Assembly (NCBI RefSeq): GCF_001612665.1
Contig: NZ_BDAX01000002.1
Coordinates: forward strand, 124,001 to 188,000
DNA from: Nocardia alba NBRC 108234
GTDB lineage: Bacteria > Actinomycetota > Actinomycetes > Mycobacteriales > Mycobacteriaceae
DNA length: 64,000 nucleotides
Reading direction: 5' to 3'
Below the pieces are notes generated by a model. That model had not been told where the DNA came from. It worked only from the letters and a program-made list of their open reading frames with translations, and did not search any database. The stretch's first letter is position 1, and each line of letters starts with the position of its first letter. Position numbers and translations under genes: made by a program. Shown here one piece after another: positions 53,406 to 62,816 of the stretch.

Positions 53406-54497
53406 ATGACTTCGAACACCACCGCACCGCAGTACCCGACCTTGCAGCAGACCATCGAGGAGATCGTCGCCACCGGTTTCGTCGGCGTGCACCTGCGAGT
53501 CGACGACGAGCAGGGCACCTGGGTGGGCAGCGCCGGGCGCAGCATGCTCGGCGAGAGCGCACCACCACCGATCAACGGGCGCGTGCGGATCGGCAGCAAC
53601 ACCAAGACCTTCGTCGCGACCGTGGTCCTGGCACTGGTGGCCGAGGGCAAGATCACCCTGGACGCCCCCGCTGTCGACTACCTGCCCCGGTTCGAGCTCG
53701 ATCCGCGCGTCACCGTCCGCATGCTGCTGCAGCACACCAGTGGCATCTTCAACTTCACCGGCGAGGTCTACGAGGACGCGACGATCGCGCCGGGCGTCGT
53801 CGCCTGGGGCGGTAAAGACTGGGTCGACAACCGTTTCCGGACCCACCAGGCCGACGAGCTGGTGCGGCTGGCGTTGGCGAAACCCGCCCGGTTCGAACCC
53901 GGCGCGGACTGGAGCTACGCCAACACCAACTACGTGCTCGCCAAACTGCTGATCGAGGCGGTCACCGGTCGCAGCCTGGCCGAGGAGATGGCGCGACTGG
54001 TCCTCGGCCCGCTCGGGCTCCGCGACACCGTGGTGCCGGAAACCTCGACCGAGATCGGGGGACCGCACGCGCACGCCTACTACCGCTACGACGACGCCGG
54101 CGTGGAGAAGACCGTCGATGTCACCGCACAGAACCCCTCCTGGATCTCCAGCGGTGGCGACATGATCTCGACCAGCAAGGACCTGCACACCTTCTTCTCC
54201 GCGCTCCTGCGTGGCACGTTGCTGCCCGCTCCGCTGCTGGCCGAGATGCTCACCCCCGAAGCGAAAGTCGGCTACGGACTCGGGGTGTTCGTCCAGCAGA
54301 CCGGGACCGGCACCGTCATCACCCACAACGGCGGCCACGGTGGCCATGCCGCGCTGATGTACAGCACACCCGACGGCACCAAGACCATGACCGCCGCACT
54401 CAACTACATCGACGACGCCGACCTGTCGATGTCGTCGACTTTCCAGGCCGCGACGCAGCGTTTGCTCGACGAAGTCTTCGGCGCCGCGACGGCCTGA
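53406..54497 (+). CDS. Cytoplasmic serine hydrolase of the beta-lactamase/DD-peptidase fold
   Basis: 363-aa class C beta-lactamase/R61-type hydrolase. The active-site set is complete: Ser64-x-x-Lys67 in GSNTK, YAN in WSYANTNY, and HNG in THNGGHGG. There is no signal peptide, so it acts in the cytoplasm and is more likely an esterase, amidase or D-peptide-acting enzyme than a cell-wall peptidase. It starts 110 bases after the NRPS; relatives of this fold release or trim D-residue peptides, so a link is possible but unproven. ATG 53406 is preferred to GTG 53391, which has a weaker context. A MerR gene follows on the same strand. Confidence 0.88.
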   Translation: MTSNTTAPQYPTLQQTIEEIVATGFVGVHLRVDDEQGTWVGSAGRSMLGESAPPPINGRVRIGSNTKTFVATVVLALVAEGKITLDAPAVDYLPRFELDPRVTVRMLLQHTSGIFNFTGEVYEDATIAPGVVAWGGKDWVDNRFRTHQADELVRLALAKPARFEPGADWSYANTNYVLAKLLIEAVTGRSLAEEMARLVLGPLGLRDTVVPETSTEIGGPHAHAYYRYDDAGVEKTVDVTAQNPSWISSGGDMISTSKDLHTFFSALLRGTLLPAPLLAEMLTPEAKVGYGLGVFVQQTGTGTVITHNGGHGGHAALMYSTPDGTKTMTAALNYIDDADLSMSSTFQAATQRLLDEVFGAATA

Positions 54498-54540
54498 CCG
54501 CGCCTCGGGGCCGCGCCGAGCCGGGCGCGGTCTCGGATGC

Positions 54541-54567
54541 TTGACCTCGACCGACCATCAAGGTCAA
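54541..54567. promoter_or_regulatory. Inverted repeat TTGACCT-N13-AGGTCAA upstream of the MerR gene
   Basis: TTGACCT (54541-54547) and AGGTCAA (54561-54567) are exact inverted repeats with a 13-base spacer. The left arm also reads as a -35 box. This fits a MerR operator between promoter elements and probable autoregulation. Confidence 0.5.
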
Positions 54568-54608
54568 CTTTGCGAGTAGGACTACCTCGAACAAGGCGGA
54601 ATGAGCAG

Positions 54609-55394
54609 ATGATGAACGGCGTCACGATCGGCCAGGCCGCGGTTTTCGCCGGTGTCACGATCAAGACCGTGCGCCACTACGAGAAGAACGGGCTGCTCGA
54701 CGAACCGGCCCGCGACAGCTCCGGCTACCGGCGTTACGGTTCCGCCGAATTGCTGCGACTGGTACAGGTCAGGACCCTCGCCGCCGCCGGTGTTCCGCTG
54801 GCCGAGATCGGGCCGTTGCTCGCTGCCGACGCCGATACCTTCGTCACCGAACTCGCCGACGTCGAGCGTCGTCTCACCGAGCGGATCGAGGAGTTGATCG
54901 TGCGCCGTGACACCCTGCACCGCCTCGCCGACGGCGACCGAACGCTGCTGCCCGACCGGGCGGTGGCGCTGCTCGCGCGCCTACCCGAACTCGGTATCGG
55001 CCCGGCCGACATCGCCGCCGCTCGGGAGGGCTGGGTGCTGGCCAGAGCACTCGTCCCGGAGGGTTTCGACGACTACCTCGCCAATGTCGAGAACGCCATC
55101 GGAGACCCGGAGTTCCTCGCCGTGTACCGGCGCGCCGCCGAGGCGATGAGCTGGGAGCCCGACGACCCCCGGATCGACGAGGTGGCCGCCTCGGTGGCCG
55201 AGCACTACCTCGCCAACCCCGCGCACCTGGAGATCGTGACCGGTCTGCAAGCCCGCACCGAGGCCACGACACGCTACGAACTGATCCGCCATCACGGTGA
55301 GGAGCCCGAATCCACCGCGGCCCGCATGTCGGCGGCGGTCGAAGCGAAACTCCGTGCCGCAGGTGTCCGGATTCCCGGGCGCAACCCCCGGTGA
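54609..55394 (+). CDS. MerR family transcriptional regulator
   Basis: 261-aa MerR protein. The winged HTH occupies residues 3-75 (VTIGQAAVFAGVTIKTVRHYEKNGLLDEPARDSSGYRRYGSAELLRL). A dimerising coiled coil follows (ELADVERRLTERIEELIVRRDTLHRL). The C-terminal domain (RALVPEGFDDYLANVENAIGDPEFLAVYRRAAEAMSWEPDDPRIDEVAAS) resembles the TipAS-like drug-sensing domain. Start is ATG 54609 or the adjacent ATG 54612. It probably controls itself and the serine hydrolase, which share the TTGACCTCG motif. Confidence 0.88.
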   Translation: MMNGVTIGQAAVFAGVTIKTVRHYEKNGLLDEPARDSSGYRRYGSAELLRLVQVRTLAAAGVPLAEIGPLLAADADTFVTELADVERRLTERIEELIVRRDTLHRLADGDRTLLPDRAVALLARLPELGIGPADIAAAREGWVLARALVPEGFDDYLANVENAIGDPEFLAVYRRAAEAMSWEPDDPRIDEVAASVAEHYLANPAHLEIVTGLQARTEATTRYELIRHHGEEPESTAARMSAAVEAKLRAAGVRIPGRNPR

Positions 55395-55402
55395 GGCGGC
55401 CC

Positions 55403-55894
55403 TCAGATCTGCTGCACCCACGCCACGAAGAACAACCCGCCCGCCGCCGCGAGGACCACCGCGACCGCGATCGCCCACCACGATCGGTCGCCACCGAGCA
55501 CGGTTCGGGTGACGCGCAGTTGCAATCGGCCCAGCAGGGCGATCACGGCGAGGAACAACGGTGCGATCACCACGCCGAGCACCGCGTGCACCAGCCACGC
55601 GCCCGCCAGGGTCGGCCCGCCCCACGAATTCTCGTAGCCGTCGGCGCCGACCAGCGGATAGGCGAGTCCTCGGACCAGAACCAGCACGGTGAGCGTCGCG
55701 AGGAACCAACCGAGCAGTCCGACAGCGCCGGACAGCACCGATTGGATCAGGCAGCGGTACGGCGAAGCATTATGGGCGCCCACGGGTTCGCGCAGGAGCA
55801 GTCGCGGCACCCGCAGCCGGGTCCGCACGCGGGTGAAGGCCAGTGGCAGTGCCAGCAGTTCGTAGACCGCCGACCGTGCCACCACACCGATCAC
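55403..55894 (-). CDS. Small membrane protein of unknown function
   Basis: 163-aa protein with about four membrane helices (AVYELLALPLAFTRV, VLSGAVGLLGWFLATLTVLVLV, LAGAWLVHAVLGVVIAPLFLAVIALLG, WWAIAVAVVLAAAGGLFFVAW). I do not recognise the family. GTG 55894 overlaps the TGA of the upstream NUDIX gene (GTGA), so the two are translationally coupled. Role unknown. Confidence 0.72.
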   Translation of the reverse strand: MIGVVARSAVYELLALPLAFTRVRTRLRVPRLLLREPVGAHNASPYRCLIQSVLSGAVGLLGWFLATLTVLVLVRGLAYPLVGADGYENSWGGPTLAGAWLVHAVLGVVIAPLFLAVIALLGRLQLRVTRTVLGGDRSWWAIAVAVVLAAAGGLFFVAWVQQI

Positions 55895-56304
55895 CGTAGT
55901 GACCCGGCCGCCGCGAGGTCGTCGAACAACAGCTGGTCCACCGGCGGAACGAGATCGCGGTCACCGAATCCGAACCAGGCCAGCGCCTCGATCTCGCTGC
56001 TGGCCGTGAGCACGCCACGGTAGTCGGCGGTGTAGCACGCCATTCGCACGACGGTGTCGTGTCCGTCGGCGATCGCGGCCTCATAGGTGCCGACGTGGGC
56101 GGCGCTCTCGGGCGTGAGCTCGACGGCCAGTTCCTCGGCGACCTCACGGACCAGGGTCTGCAGATCGGTCTCGGCGCCTTCGCGTTTGCCGCCCGGAATG
56201 AAGAACACGTCCTTGCCGCGCGGACGGGCACACAGGATGCGACCGTTCTCGATCAGTACCCAGGCCACCGTGTCGATGAACTGCTCTCGCGCAGGTTCGC
56301 TCAC
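55891..56304 (-). CDS. NUDIX hydrolase
   Basis: 137-aa pyrophosphohydrolase. The Nudix box G-x5-E-x7-REVAEEL is complete: GGKREGAETDLQTLVREVAEELAVEL near residues 38-63. The N-terminus is VAWVLIENGRILCARPRGKDVFFIPGG. It probably cleaves a nucleoside diphosphate derivative for housecleaning. GTG 56304 begins SEPAREQFIDTVAW; the open frame to 56421 is Arg-rich and unlikely. Coupled to the small membrane protein downstream. Confidence 0.88.
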   Translation of the reverse strand: MSEPAREQFIDTVAWVLIENGRILCARPRGKDVFFIPGGKREGAETDLQTLVREVAEELAVELTPESAAHVGTYEAAIADGHDTVVRMACYTADYRGVLTASSEIEALAWFGFGDRDLVPPVDQLLFDDLAAAGSLR

Positions 56305-56399
56305 GGCCCGCAGCTTAACCCGCGCAGGCGCCGCGGTGGTGCCCGGTCCCTCGCGCCGGCCCTCGCCACGGTGGTGCGCCGAGCGGCGCACCCGGGGAA

Positions 56400-56879
56400 T
56401 CAGTGGCCCGGCAGTACGCACACGGTGTCCAGCCCGAGGACACGGTTGAGGCGACCGAACGCCAGCCAGGAACCGATGCTCATACTCAGTTCCACCACCT
56501 CGGACTGTGAGTACTGGCCGAACATCCGCGCCCAGAATTCGTCGTCGAGGCTGTGATGGTCGGTGGCATAACGCTCGGCGTATTCGGCGGCGAGCCGGGT
56601 GCGTTCGTCGAACCGGTCGGTGTCTCGCCAGTGGGTGACGGCATCGGCGAATTCCGCTTCCACTTTCTGCCCGTCGCGTTCGGTGCGCCAGTCCTGACAG
56701 AACAGGCAGCCGTTGATCTGGGCGATCCGCAGCCGGGCCGCTTCGAATTCACGCAGGCCCAGGGTGGAGTGCTCGTAGACCGACAGCGAGAACGCCGCCG
56801 CGGCGACGCCGATGCCGGGCACCATCTCGCCCCACACGTAGCCGATGGGATCTTTGCCTTCGGGAATGTCGATGATCAT
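56400..56879 (-). CDS. Carboxymuconolactone decarboxylase (AhpD-like) family protein
   Basis: 159-aa CMD/AhpD-fold protein. The redox motif is CLFCQDW (CxxC near residues 59-62), with the usual AARLRIAQINGCLFCQDWR context, then a helical end with MSIGSWLAFGRLNRVLGLD. The CxxC is of the peroxidase/AhpD type rather than of true decarboxylases. It overlaps the oxidoreductase upstream by four bases (ATGA), so both are co-translated. ECF41 sigma factors often target such CMD genes, and one lies 5 kb away, but the link is inferred. Confidence 0.86.
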   Translation of the reverse strand: MIIDIPEGKDPIGYVWGEMVPGIGVAAAAFSLSVYEHSTLGLREFEAARLRIAQINGCLFCQDWRTERDGQKVEAEFADAVTHWRDTDRFDERTRLAAEYAERYATDHHSLDDEFWARMFGQYSQSEVVELSMSIGSWLAFGRLNRVLGLDTVCVLPGH

Positions 56880-57955
56880 CGTGGTGTCCTTCCGAGTTTG
56901 CCGACCGCGGCCCGCAGCGGCACATCGAGTGCGTCGTAGAGACCCGGGGGCGCCTCGACCAGCCAGTCGATCGCATTGACCAAACGTCCCACCGCCGTGG
57001 CGTTTCCGCCCGCCGCGCGATTGCCGCCTTCGTCGGTCGCCTCGACGCTGACCTCGATGCGCGGCGAACCCTCGATGATCACCCGGTGGGCGCCGTCACC
57101 GTCGGGCGGTGTCGGCCAATCCGGTGCGCAGCTGGGATGAATGCGGGTGACGTGCTCGATCACCAGGCGCGCCTGCCCGTCGACGATGCCCTGCACCTCG
57201 AACCGCACCGCCCCCTGCGTGCCCGCGTCGAACGCCCCCATCCGAGTGGTCTGCACGGTCGCGTCGAGGGTTCGACGGTCGACGGTTTCGCGGATCTCGT
57301 CGAGCTCGACACCCAATGCCCTTGCCATCAGCCGAATCTGGCCGCCCCACACCATCGTCGGCACGCCCGCCATGAGCATCGGCGGCTGGTAGTCCAGCGG
57401 CTGGCCCATCCCGACGAGGTAACGCACCGAGTCGGGCTGGTCGTAGGTGGAGTAGTCGAAGATCTCCTGGCAGCGCACCACGTCGACGGTGGTGGCGAGC
57501 CCGCTGATCAACAGCGGCAGCACATCGTTGCCCCAGCCGGGATCCACACCGGAGACGAACAGCGAACCACTGCCCGCGGCAATGGCTTCCAGCACCGGCT
57601 CGCGCATCTGCGGCGGTGCGTTGCGCGGGTCGTAGAGGGGGTAGAGCGCGGGCGTCACGACGACGGCACCGACACCGATGGCCCGCACGATGTCGGCGAG
57701 CGCGTCGTCGGGCCGGATATCTCCGGACGCCGCGTACACCACGGCTCGGGGTCGGGTGGCCAGTAACGCGTCGATGTCGTCACTGGCTGCCACCCCCAAC
57801 TCGATGTCGAGGCCCGCGAGCGTGCCCGCGTCCGTACCGACTTTGGCGGGGTTGTGGACGAGCACCCCGGTGAGAACCAGCGCCGGATGGGCAGCCACGG
57901 CGCGGATGGCCGCGCGGCCGACGTTTCCGGTGCCCCAGACGATGGTGGGGATCAT
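56876..57955 (-). CDS. NAD(P)H-dependent amine-dehydrogenase-family oxidoreductase
   Basis: 359-aa protein of the dihydrodipicolinate-reductase-like/2,4-diaminopentanoate dehydrogenase-type family. The Rossmann motif is VWGTGNVGRAAIRAV at the N-terminus. A conserved SGVDPGWGNDVLPLLISGL and YLVGMGQPLDYQ follow, typical of this mycolata family. The substrate is not established. ATG 57955 is the family start. It leads a coupled pair with the CMD-family gene, behind a KstR2-like palindrome at 57968-57981. Confidence 0.84.
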   Translation of the reverse strand: MIPTIVWGTGNVGRAAIRAVAAHPALVLTGVLVHNPAKVGTDAGTLAGLDIELGVAASDDIDALLATRPRAVVYAASGDIRPDDALADIVRAIGVGAVVVTPALYPLYDPRNAPPQMREPVLEAIAAGSGSLFVSGVDPGWGNDVLPLLISGLATTVDVVRCQEIFDYSTYDQPDSVRYLVGMGQPLDYQPPMLMAGVPTMVWGGQIRLMARALGVELDEIRETVDRRTLDATVQTTRMGAFDAGTQGAVRFEVQGIVDGQARLVIEHVTRIHPSCAPDWPTPPDGDGAHRVIIEGSPRIEVSVEATDEGGNRAAGGNATAVGRLVNAIDWLVEAPPGLYDALDVPLRAAVGKLGRTPR

Positions 57956-57967
57956 CGAGCCACCGTA

Positions 57968-57981
57968 GCAAGCGCTTGGTT
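57968..57981. promoter_or_regulatory. KstR2-like palindrome AGCAAGCGCTTGGT
   Basis: The site matches AnCAAGnnCTTGnT, the motif published for KstR2, the repressor of late sterol-ring catabolism in mycobacteria, in both directions. It sits 13 bases upstream of the oxidoreductase start. Other TetR-family repressors have similar sites. Confidence 0.5.
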
Positions 57982-58004
57982 TGCCGTCTGGCATATCCGA
58001 GATC

Positions 58005-59117
58005 TCAGCTCACGCGGACACCGAGCCGCGCGGCACCGGTCGCGCCGGCCACCCTGTTCGCCGCCGCGGCCAGGTCGCGCTTCAGGATCTTGCGCGCGGA
58101 GAACATCGACACCACGACCTCGCCCTCGACCTGTTCCCAGGTACCCGCGATGCGACCGTCGACCAGCACCAGCGGCGAGATCCAGCCCGCCGTCCTGCTC
58201 ACCTTCGACCGATGCTCGGCGGGCAGCAACGCGGTGTCGGCGGTGCCGGGACCCAACACGTACTGGTCGAACGGACCGAGCAGCTCGATACCACCATCGA
58301 GTGTCGCGGCGGCGAGATCATCGGCGAATTCACTCAGCATCCAGCCCACCCGCCCCTCGACGTCGACTTCGGTCAGCGCGTCACCCATCGTCGCGAACCA
58401 CCCGCGCAACACGGACGTGCGCACACTGTTGCGGCTGAGCCAGGCATCGAAGGCCGCCGGGCTCGCGGGACCGTACGCGCCGAGATAGGCGCGGATCAGA
58501 GCCGGTGCGGCAGTGTCGGGTTCGGGGATGCCCTTCCATCCGGGAGCCAGATCGGCCGGTGTGGTGAAGGTGACCTTGCTCCCGCGCGCGGGACCGTGAC
58601 ACAGCGCGCCCTGCCAGGCCAGTGGTTTCAGTACCGCACCCCACCCGGACCGCAGCTGCTCACCGAGATGAGCGAAGCCGGGTTCGGCCAGCACCGCTTC
58701 GACCAGTTCGTCGCGGGTCAGGACCTGACCGGTCAGCACACCGGACACCACCCCCACCAGGTCCCGCACCTGGTCCGGGGTCGCGCCGAACGTCTTCTGC
58801 CACGACGGCTTCTCCCAGGTCCGCGCCGAGCCGATCAGTGACAGCGCGGCCGCGGCCTGCTCGGGCACCATCGCGTGCAGGGTGCCACGCATCGCCCAGG
58901 TCTTGATCAGCGTGCCCGCGGCCAACGCCTCGCCGACACCGAGCACGCGGGAATCGCAACTGCGTAGCGCCACAGCCAGCTCCGCCGCCGATGCCACCTG
59001 CGCGTGCACCCCGGCCAACCGGGCCGCCACCTGCTCGGCCGAGCCCGTGGTCGGCGCCGTGACGAACTGACGGCTCAACCGCCAGGCGAACACCTGATCC
59101 CAGCCGACACCGAGCAT
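58005..59117 (-). CDS. Winged-helix DNA-binding protein (AlkZ-like, HTH_42)
   Basis: 370-aa protein of the HTH_42/DUF1006 winged-helix family, which includes the AlkZ DNA glycosylases that repair interstrand crosslinks. The N-terminal AARLAGVHAQVASAAELAVALRS, the MRGTLHAM element, and the LLGPFDQYVLGPG and PLVLVDGRIAGTWEQ segments are typical. The AlkZ QxQ/QxD catalytic motif would lie in HAQVAS, where the second acidic or Gln residue is not obvious, so glycosylase activity is uncertain. ATG 59117; monocistronic. Confidence 0.84.
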   Translation of the reverse strand: MLGVGWDQVFAWRLSRQFVTAPTTGSAEQVAARLAGVHAQVASAAELAVALRSCDSRVLGVGEALAAGTLIKTWAMRGTLHAMVPEQAAAALSLIGSARTWEKPSWQKTFGATPDQVRDLVGVVSGVLTGQVLTRDELVEAVLAEPGFAHLGEQLRSGWGAVLKPLAWQGALCHGPARGSKVTFTTPADLAPGWKGIPEPDTAAPALIRAYLGAYGPASPAAFDAWLSRNSVRTSVLRGWFATMGDALTEVDVEGRVGWMLSEFADDLAAATLDGGIELLGPFDQYVLGPGTADTALLPAEHRSKVSRTAGWISPLVLVDGRIAGTWEQVEGEVVVSMFSARKILKRDLAAAANRVAGATGAARLGVRVS

Positions 59118-59183
59118 GCTTCCCCATCCCGTGACCGATTCCGTGGCAGCCCCATCAGATCAGACCACTCCGACAGCGACGGG

Positions 59184-61216
<2,033 letters not shown>

Positions 61217-61318
61217 AATGCCCGCAGCACTGCCGGGAATCGCCTGCGCGACAGCGTGGTTGCGCGGGCTCGGTCCGTGCCGCGATCATCGGCCTATGAG
61301 GCGCGCAGGGATGGCCCG

Positions 61319-62209
61319 ATGACCGAACTCGACACATTCGCCACATTCCGGCCACTGCTGTTCACGATCGCCTACGAAATCCTGGGCTGCGCCGCCGATG
61401 CCGAGGATGTGGTGCAGGACAGCTATCTGCGCTGGCGCGAGGCGACGGACGTAACCCATCCGCGCGCGTACCTCGTGCAGATCGTCACCCGTCAATCGAT
61501 CAATCACCTGCGCACGGTTCGGCGCCGCCGCGAGGACTACGTCGGCACCTGGCTGCCCGAACCGATCCGTACCGCCCCCGATGCCGGCCAGGACGTGTTG
61601 CTGGCCGAGTCGGTGTCGATCGCCATGCTGCTGGTGCTCGAAACGCTGGGTCCCACCGAGCGCGCGGTGTTCGTGCTGTCGGAGGTGTTCGGGCACAGCC
61701 ACCGCGAGATCGCGGACATGATCGGCAAAACCGACACCGCCGTCCGCCAGATCGCCCACCGGGCCCGAGCGCACGTCACGGCCCGGCGCCGACGCTTCCA
61801 GCCGGACTCCGACACCAGCCGCGCGGTGATCGGCCGGTTTCTGCGGGCCGCCGGCACCGGCGACGTCAGCGCCCTCATGGCGGTGCTCGCGCCCGACGTC
61901 CTCCAGATCTCCGACGGTGGCGGCCGCGTGAGCGCCGCGCGCCGCCCCCTCCTCGGCGCCGAGCCTGTCGCCCGGTTCCTGATCGGGCTGACGCGGAACG
62001 CGCTGGCGGGCGCGACGGTCGAATTCGGCAGCTTCAACGCCCAGCCCACCGTGCTGGTCCGATCGAAGAACGGCGACCTGGACACGGTGCTGGTGGTCGA
62101 GGTGACCGACGATCTCATCACCGGGCTCTACGCGGTCCGCAACCCCGACAAATTGCAGGCCGTCGATGTCACGCGCACCCTCGAGATCGCCGCCGAACGC
62201 ACGCCGTGA
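61319..62209 (+). CDS. ECF RNA polymerase sigma factor, ECF41/SigJ type
   Basis: 296-aa extracytoplasmic-function sigma factor. Region 2 is FRPLLFTIAYEILGCAADAEDVVQDSYLRWREAT. Region 4 is LGPTERAVFVLSEVFGHSHREIADMIGKTDTAVRQIAHRARAHV. A C-terminal SnoaL/NTF2-like extension of about 110 residues contains the DGGGR motif (ISDGGGRVSAARR), typical of ECF41, in which the extension acts as an internal regulator and no anti-sigma gene is needed. ATG 61319 is preferred. Its usual targets are CMD or flavin-type genes; the flavodoxin gene follows. Confidence 0.91.
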   Translation: MTELDTFATFRPLLFTIAYEILGCAADAEDVVQDSYLRWREATDVTHPRAYLVQIVTRQSINHLRTVRRRREDYVGTWLPEPIRTAPDAGQDVLLAESVSIAMLLVLETLGPTERAVFVLSEVFGHSHREIADMIGKTDTAVRQIAHRARAHVTARRRRFQPDSDTSRAVIGRFLRAAGTGDVSALMAVLAPDVLQISDGGGRVSAARRPLLGAEPVARFLIGLTRNALAGATVEFGSFNAQPTVLVRSKNGDLDTVLVVEVTDDLITGLYAVRNPDKLQAVDVTRTLEIAAERTP

Positions 62210-62302
62210 CCGAGGACACGTACCGGCCGTGTCACGCTCGGGCCCCGAGCGGTGTCTCCGAGGGAGAGTCCAGCAACACAGCGCAACGAAAGGACCATCC
62301 CC

Positions 62303-62776
62303 ATGAAGGTCATCCTCGTGTGTAAGTCGGTGTCGCACGGCAACACCCAGCGCGTGGCCGAGGCCATCGGCCAGGTGCTCGGCGGCCGAGTGGTCGCCCC
62401 CGCCGACATCGATCCGGCCGAACTCGCCGACTACGACCTCGTCGGCTTCGGCTCGGGCATCTACAACATGGCGTTCCACCCCGAACTACGCCGATTCATC
62501 GCCGCACTGCCGACCGGTCGCCGGCGCACCGCGTTCGTGTTCCGGACCAGCGGCTTCCCGCAACCGCCGTTTCGCCGCTATGTCACCACCCTGACCCGCG
62601 ACATCGAACGCAAAGGCTTCGACGTGGTCGACACCTTCGACTGCCGCGGCTTCGACACCTGGCTACCCCTGCGCCTGGTCGGCGGCATCCGCAAAGGCCA
62701 CCCCGACGCCGCCGACCTCACCGCGGCGCGCGCGTTCGCCGAAAACCTGCAGGCCAGGACAACCTCCGCACCCTGA
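62303..62776 (+). CDS. Flavodoxin-domain protein
   Basis: 157-aa flavodoxin_5-type protein. The FMN phosphate loop is CKSVSHGNTQRVAEAIG at residues 7-23, and the flavin contacts are GFGSGIYNM and FRTSGFPQPPFRRYV. The sequence resembles menaquinone-dependent protoporphyrinogen oxidase-like or EF_0831-type flavodoxins, with a late GFDTWLPLRLVGGIRKGHP segment. It is an electron carrier or quinone reductase. AAAGGA stands nine bases before ATG 62303. It lies 93 bases after the sigma factor gene on the same strand. Confidence 0.86.
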   Translation: MKVILVCKSVSHGNTQRVAEAIGQVLGGRVVAPADIDPAELADYDLVGFGSGIYNMAFHPELRRFIAALPTGRRRTAFVFRTSGFPQPPFRRYVTTLTRDIERKGFDVVDTFDCRGFDTWLPLRLVGGIRKGHPDAADLTAARAFAENLQARTTSAP

Positions 62777-62802
62777 CGGACTGAACTCGTCGGACCCCGA
62801 TG

Positions 62803-62816
62803 CGAACATATGTTCG
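62803..62816. promoter_or_regulatory. LexA/SOS box CGAACATATGTTCG over the dinB start
   Basis: Perfect 14-bp palindrome CGAAC-ATAT-GTTCG matching the Gram-positive LexA consensus CGAACnnnnGTTCG. It overlaps the ATG at 62810 and the GTG at 62816, so LexA binding would block transcription start of the polymerase gene. Confidence 0.8.

Noticed and set aside
56400..56879. True 4-carboxymuconolactone decarboxylase
   Set aside because: The CxxC motif indicates an AhpD-like redox protein, and no beta-ketoadipate pathway genes are nearby.
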